NCBI GenBank assembly: GCA_021157665.1
Contig: JAGGWE010000146.1
Span: 1-9,496 of the forward strand
From: Sulfurimonas sp.
GTDB lineage: Bacteria; Campylobacterota; Campylobacteria; Campylobacterales; Sulfurimonadaceae
Length of the DNA stretch: 9,496 nucleotides
Direction of reading: 5' to 3'
This document shows, piece after piece, positions 7,736 to 9,496 of this stretch (positions are counted from its first letter, which is position 1; the number at the start of each line of letters is the position of its first letter). The notes below the pieces were generated by a model, which was not told the origin of the DNA, made no database searches, and saw only the letters and a list, made by a program, of their open reading frames with translations. Made by a program: the position numbers and the translations under genes.

Positions 7736-8452
7736 CATAATTACCCCAGCAAATCTTCCTGTTTTTGGATTTGCTCTATATGAGTAGTATTTGTTATTTT
7801 TACAACAAGTACATTCATTTGAGATTTCAATATTTTTCTCTTTAATCCCACTTGCCAAGAGTTGTTTTTTTAATATTTTAGATATATCAAGGTAGTAGTT
7901 ACTATTTCGTTTTTCTAAAGAGTATTCAAGCCCTAAATTTTTTGCTTCCTCGTAAATCTCTTCACCAACTTCATAACAACACACTCCTATACTAGCACCG
8001 ATACTTACATAGATGTTTTCTGTTTTTGAATTAAACTTGCCTACCATACTCTTTATAATGTTTTTAACGATATTTTTAAAAGCACCTTGTCGTCCAGCAT
8101 GTGCGACAGCTATTATTTTCTCTTTTTTATCATAAAAAAGTATTGGGCTACAATCAGCTACCATTACCATAAGTGGAGTATTTCTTTTGTTTGTTACAAG
8201 TGCATCACAACTTCTTGGACTTTGGAAATTATCGTCATTATTTACTATATGCACATCGCAAGAGTGAATCTGTTTCATGTGGATTAGTGATTTTTTTTTA
8301 TAATTCATTGCACATGCCAAGTTTTCATGCTTTATATTCACATTCTGAGGATTATCATTTATATGAAAAGCTAAATTACCCATTTTTGTAGTTGTAATGC
8401 CATGAATTAGGTTTGTAAAGTTGTTTAATAGTTTACTTTGAATAATTTTCAT
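7727..8452 (-). CDS. pgeF: Peptidoglycan editing factor PgeF / polyphenol oxidase-like protein (YfiH/LACC1 family)
   Basis: Family members are cytoplasmic zinc enzymes. E. coli PgeF removes L-serine wrongly added to UDP-MurNAc, and the relatives LACC1/FAMIN and YfiH act on purine nucleosides; older annotations read 'laccase' or 'multicopper oxidase'. The 241 residues match the usual length. Expected metal/catalytic residues are visible: H63 in MKQIHS (59-64), C101 in VADCSPILFYD (98-108) and H118 in VAHAGRQGAF (116-125). Other family signatures are IGVCCYEVGEEI (155-166), CTCCKNNKYYSYR (214-226) and GRFAGVI (232-238). The usual HAGWRG reads HAGRQG here. The start at 8452 keeps the HGITTT...GNLAFH region expected at the N-terminus. 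There is no ribosome binding site upstream, and a TATAAT on this strand ends 6 bases before the ATG, so the message may be leaderless. An A9 run lies at codons 52-54. The gene is convergent with dxs and divergent from ovoA. Confidence 0.92.
   Translation of the reverse strand: MKIIQSKLLNNFTNLIHGITTTKMGNLAFHINDNPQNVNIKHENLACAMNYKKKSLIHMKQIHSCDVHIVNNDDNFQSPRSCDALVTNKRNTPLMVMVADCSPILFYDKKEKIIAVAHAGRQGAFKNIVKNIIKSMVGKFNSKTENIYVSIGASIGVCCYEVGEEIYEEAKNLGLEYSLEKRNSNYYLDISKILKKQLLASGIKEKNIEISNECTCCKNNKYYSYRANPKTGRFAGVIMLK
8291..8299. repeat. Nine-base homopolymer (T9 on plus, A9 in the pgeF coding strand)
   Basis: Nine consecutive T on the plus strand form lysine codons 52-54 (AAA AAA AAA) of pgeF. 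It is the longest single-base run I noticed in the window. Runs of this length are known sites of polymerase slippage; a one-base change would frameshift pgeF within its first quarter. The intact frame shows the gene is 'on' in this sequence. Confidence 0.6.
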
Positions 8453-8465
8453 ATAATAATTATAT
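8451..8465. promoter_or_regulatory. Palindromic divergent promoter for pgeF (minus) and ovoA (plus)
   Basis: The sequence ATATAAT-A-ATTATAT is a perfect 7-bp inverted repeat around one central base. It contains TATAAT on the plus strand at 8452-8457 and TATAAT on the minus strand at 8464-8459. With the normal -10 to +1 distance, ovoA RNA would start near 8464, leaving a 20-base leader with its ribosome binding site, and pgeF RNA would start near 8452, the A of its ATG. Only 31 bases separate the two start codons, so the promoters must lie in or next to this site. No convincing -35 box was seen on either side, which is common in this phylum. The symmetry is certain; promoter function is inferred. 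Confidence 0.5.
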
Positions 8466-8471
8466 CAGATT

Positions 8472-8480
8472 AAGAGGTGA
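8472..8480 (+). promoter_or_regulatory. Strong ribosome binding site that fixes the ovoA TTG start
   Basis: AAGAGGTGA matches the anti-Shine-Dalgarno complement AGGAGGTGA at 8 of 9 positions. It ends 3 bases before the TTG at 8484, with the GAGG core 6 bases upstream. It is the best such site noticed in the window. It supports TTG initiation because the first in-frame ATG (8655) would remove conserved N-terminal sequence. Confidence 0.75.
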
Positions 8481-8483
8481 TTT

Positions 8484-9496
8484 TTGAATAAACTAAGTGC
8501 TTATCCCCCTACACTTTATGGTAATGATGTTGAGCAAAAACGACAAGAAATAAAAGATTACTTTTTAAATACCTATGAACTTTTTGAGAAAATATTTGAA
8601 GTTTTAAAAGATGATAGTGTTTTTTATAAAAAAAGTGAAGCAACTCGTCATCCAATGATATTTTATTTTGGACATACTGCAACTTTTTTTATAAATAAAT
8701 TTATAAATATGAAGATAATTGAAAATAGAATAAATCCAGAATTTGAGTCAATTTTTGCGGTTGGTGTTGATGAGATGAGTTGGGATGATGTTGATTCAAA
8801 AAATTATAAATGGCCAAGTGTTCGTGATACTAGAGTTTATCGTCAAAAAGTAAAAGAGTTGATTTTAAAACTTATTGATGAATTACCTTTAATTTTACCT
8901 ATCTCATGGGATAGTGAGATGTGGATTATTCTTATGGGAATTGAGCATGAGAGAATTCATATAGAGACATCATCAGTCTTGCACCGTCAAATGCCTTTGG
9001 AGTTTATCAAAAAAGTTAAAGAGTTTAAAGTTTGTGAAGAGTTTAGTGAAGCACCTCAAAATGAGTTAGTAACTATTCCCACATGTGCTGTGAGCGATAG
9101 CGAGGAAATACTCTTGGGGTGCCAAGTAAGTTTAGGTAAAAAGTATGATGATAAATACTATGGCTGGGATAATGAATATGGTAGTTTTTCTCAAAAGGTA
9201 GAGGAGTTTAAAACTTCAAAATATTTAGTTTCAAATGCTGAGTATATGGAGTTTGTAAAATCTGGTGGATATGAAAAGAGAGAGTTTTGGAGTGAGGAGG
9301 GTTTAAAGTTTTTAGATATAACTCAAGCTAAATACCCTACTTTTTGGATTTTAGAAGATGGGGAGTATCTTTATAGAAATATTAGTGCTAAAACTCATAT
9401 GCCAAGAAGTTTTCCTGTTGATGTTAATGCACTTGAGGCTGAAGCATTTTGTAGATATAAAAGTGTTAGAGATAAAATAGAGTATCAACTCCCAAG
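8484..9496 (+). CDS. ovoA: Ovothiol synthase OvoA, 5-histidylcysteine sulfoxide synthase (N-terminal 337 residues, cut by window end)
   Basis: OvoA is a non-haem iron enzyme that joins cysteine and histidine with oxygen to make 5-histidylcysteine sulfoxide, the first step to the antioxidant ovothiol. The frame is open from a TTG start to the window end. Residues 1-190 form a DinB_2-like domain with TLYGNDVEQKRQEIKDYF (10-27), H64 in FGHTATFFINK, DEMSWDD (96-102), PSVRDTR (111-117) and GIEHERIHIETSSVLHRQ (152-169). H64, H155 and H159 are the expected three-histidine iron ligands, and the HX3HXE pattern is characteristic of OvoA/EgtB. From about 195 an FGE-sulfatase-like domain follows, with GWDNEYG (227-233), YLVSNAEYMEFV (247-258), PRSFPVDVN (307-315) and EAEAFCRYK (318-326). 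Full-length OvoA often ends in a methyltransferase domain, which would lie beyond the window. EgtB is the alternative, but PSVRDTR and GWDNEYG fit OvoA better. Residues 200-213 look like an insertion. Confidence 0.88.
   Translation, partial: MNKLSAYPPTLYGNDVEQKRQEIKDYFLNTYELFEKIFEVLKDDSVFYKKSEATRHPMIFYFGHTATFFINKFINMKIIENRINPEFESIFAVGVDEMSWDDVDSKNYKWPSVRDTRVYRQKVKELILKLIDELPLILPISWDSEMWIILMGIEHERIHIETSSVLHRQMPLEFIKKVKEFKVCEEFSEAPQNELVTIPTCAVSDSEEILLGCQVSLGKKYDDKYYGWDNEYGSFSQKVEEFKTSKYLVSNAEYMEFVKSGGYEKREFWSEEGLKFLDITQAKYPTFWILEDGEYLYRNISAKTHMPRSFPVDVNALEAEAFCRYKSVRDKIEYQLP
9081..9126. other. GC-rich in-frame segment, apparent small insertion in ovoA
   Basis: Codons 200-213 of ovoA (TCAVSDSEEILLGC) break what would otherwise read as the normal start of the FGE-like domain, roughly 'LVTIP...QVSLGKK'. 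By hand count 9081-9123 is about 53% G+C (23 of 43), far above its surroundings, and it uses AGC twice plus CTC, TTG and GGG, codons that neighbouring genes use sparingly. It contains the tandem AGCGAT/AGCGAG and ends in a 5-bp inverted repeat, CTTGG (9113-9117) and CCAAG (9122-9126), with a 4-base loop. An octamer palindrome CACATGTG (9080-9087) marks the other end. The composition shift is seen directly; that it is an inserted repeat unit is inference. Confidence 0.4.

Noticed and set aside
8087..8391. Plus-strand open frames inside pgeF
   Set aside because: They are opposite the conserved PgeF motifs, and their F/Y/H-rich composition is typical of reversed AT-rich coding sequence.
8452..8465. 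The AT palindrome as an operator or a recombination site
   Set aside because: Overlap with two correctly placed -10 boxes explains the symmetry; no flanking repeats or recombinase gene support a recombination site. An operator role cannot be excluded but has no separate evidence.

Overview
The window is AT-rich coding DNA with a flagellar/biosynthetic gene order typical of Campylobacterota (Epsilonproteobacteria). From memory, Campylobacter jejuni has a HAD-like gene, pheA, hisC, fliF, fliG, fliH and dxs in this order, and Helicobacter keeps fliF-fliG-fliH-dxs. The protein sequences and an ovothiol synthase gene make a free-living, sulfur-oxidising relative such as Sulfurimonas the likeliest source. 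The genus is an inference.

Bases 1-7735 are one tightly packed plus-strand block: the 3' end of a probable HAD-type hydrolase gene, pheA (chorismate mutase/prephenate dehydratase), hisC (PLP aminotransferase), fliF (flagellar MS ring), fliG (rotor/switch protein), fliH (export ATPase regulator) and dxs (first enzyme of the MEP isoprenoid pathway). Gaps run from a 4-base overlap to 18 bases, so co-transcription and translational coupling are likely. A candidate internal promoter precedes fliF. PheA and HisC could together carry chorismate to phenylalanine, while FliF, FliG and FliH build the base of the flagellar motor and feed its export apparatus.

Bases 7727-8452 hold pgeF (YfiH/LACC1 family) on the minus strand. 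It is convergent with dxs: the two 3' ends overlap by 9 bases inside an 8-bp inverted repeat. pgeF diverges from the last gene with only 31 bases between start codons.

Bases 8484-9496 hold the 5' part of ovoA (5-histidylcysteine sulfoxide synthase, ovothiol biosynthesis), cut by the window end. It begins with TTG behind a near-consensus ribosome binding site. The 31-base divergent gap contains a perfect 15-base palindrome presenting a TATAAT box to each strand. If used, the pgeF transcript would begin at or next to its own ATG and be leaderless.

No RNA gene, insertion sequence, CRISPR array or stretch of more than 300 bases without a gene was seen, and no wholly new multi-gene system is evident. 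The points most worth a second look are the symmetric divergent promoter, the probable leaderless pgeF, and a GC-rich segment of about 40 bases that looks inserted in frame between the two domains of OvoA.
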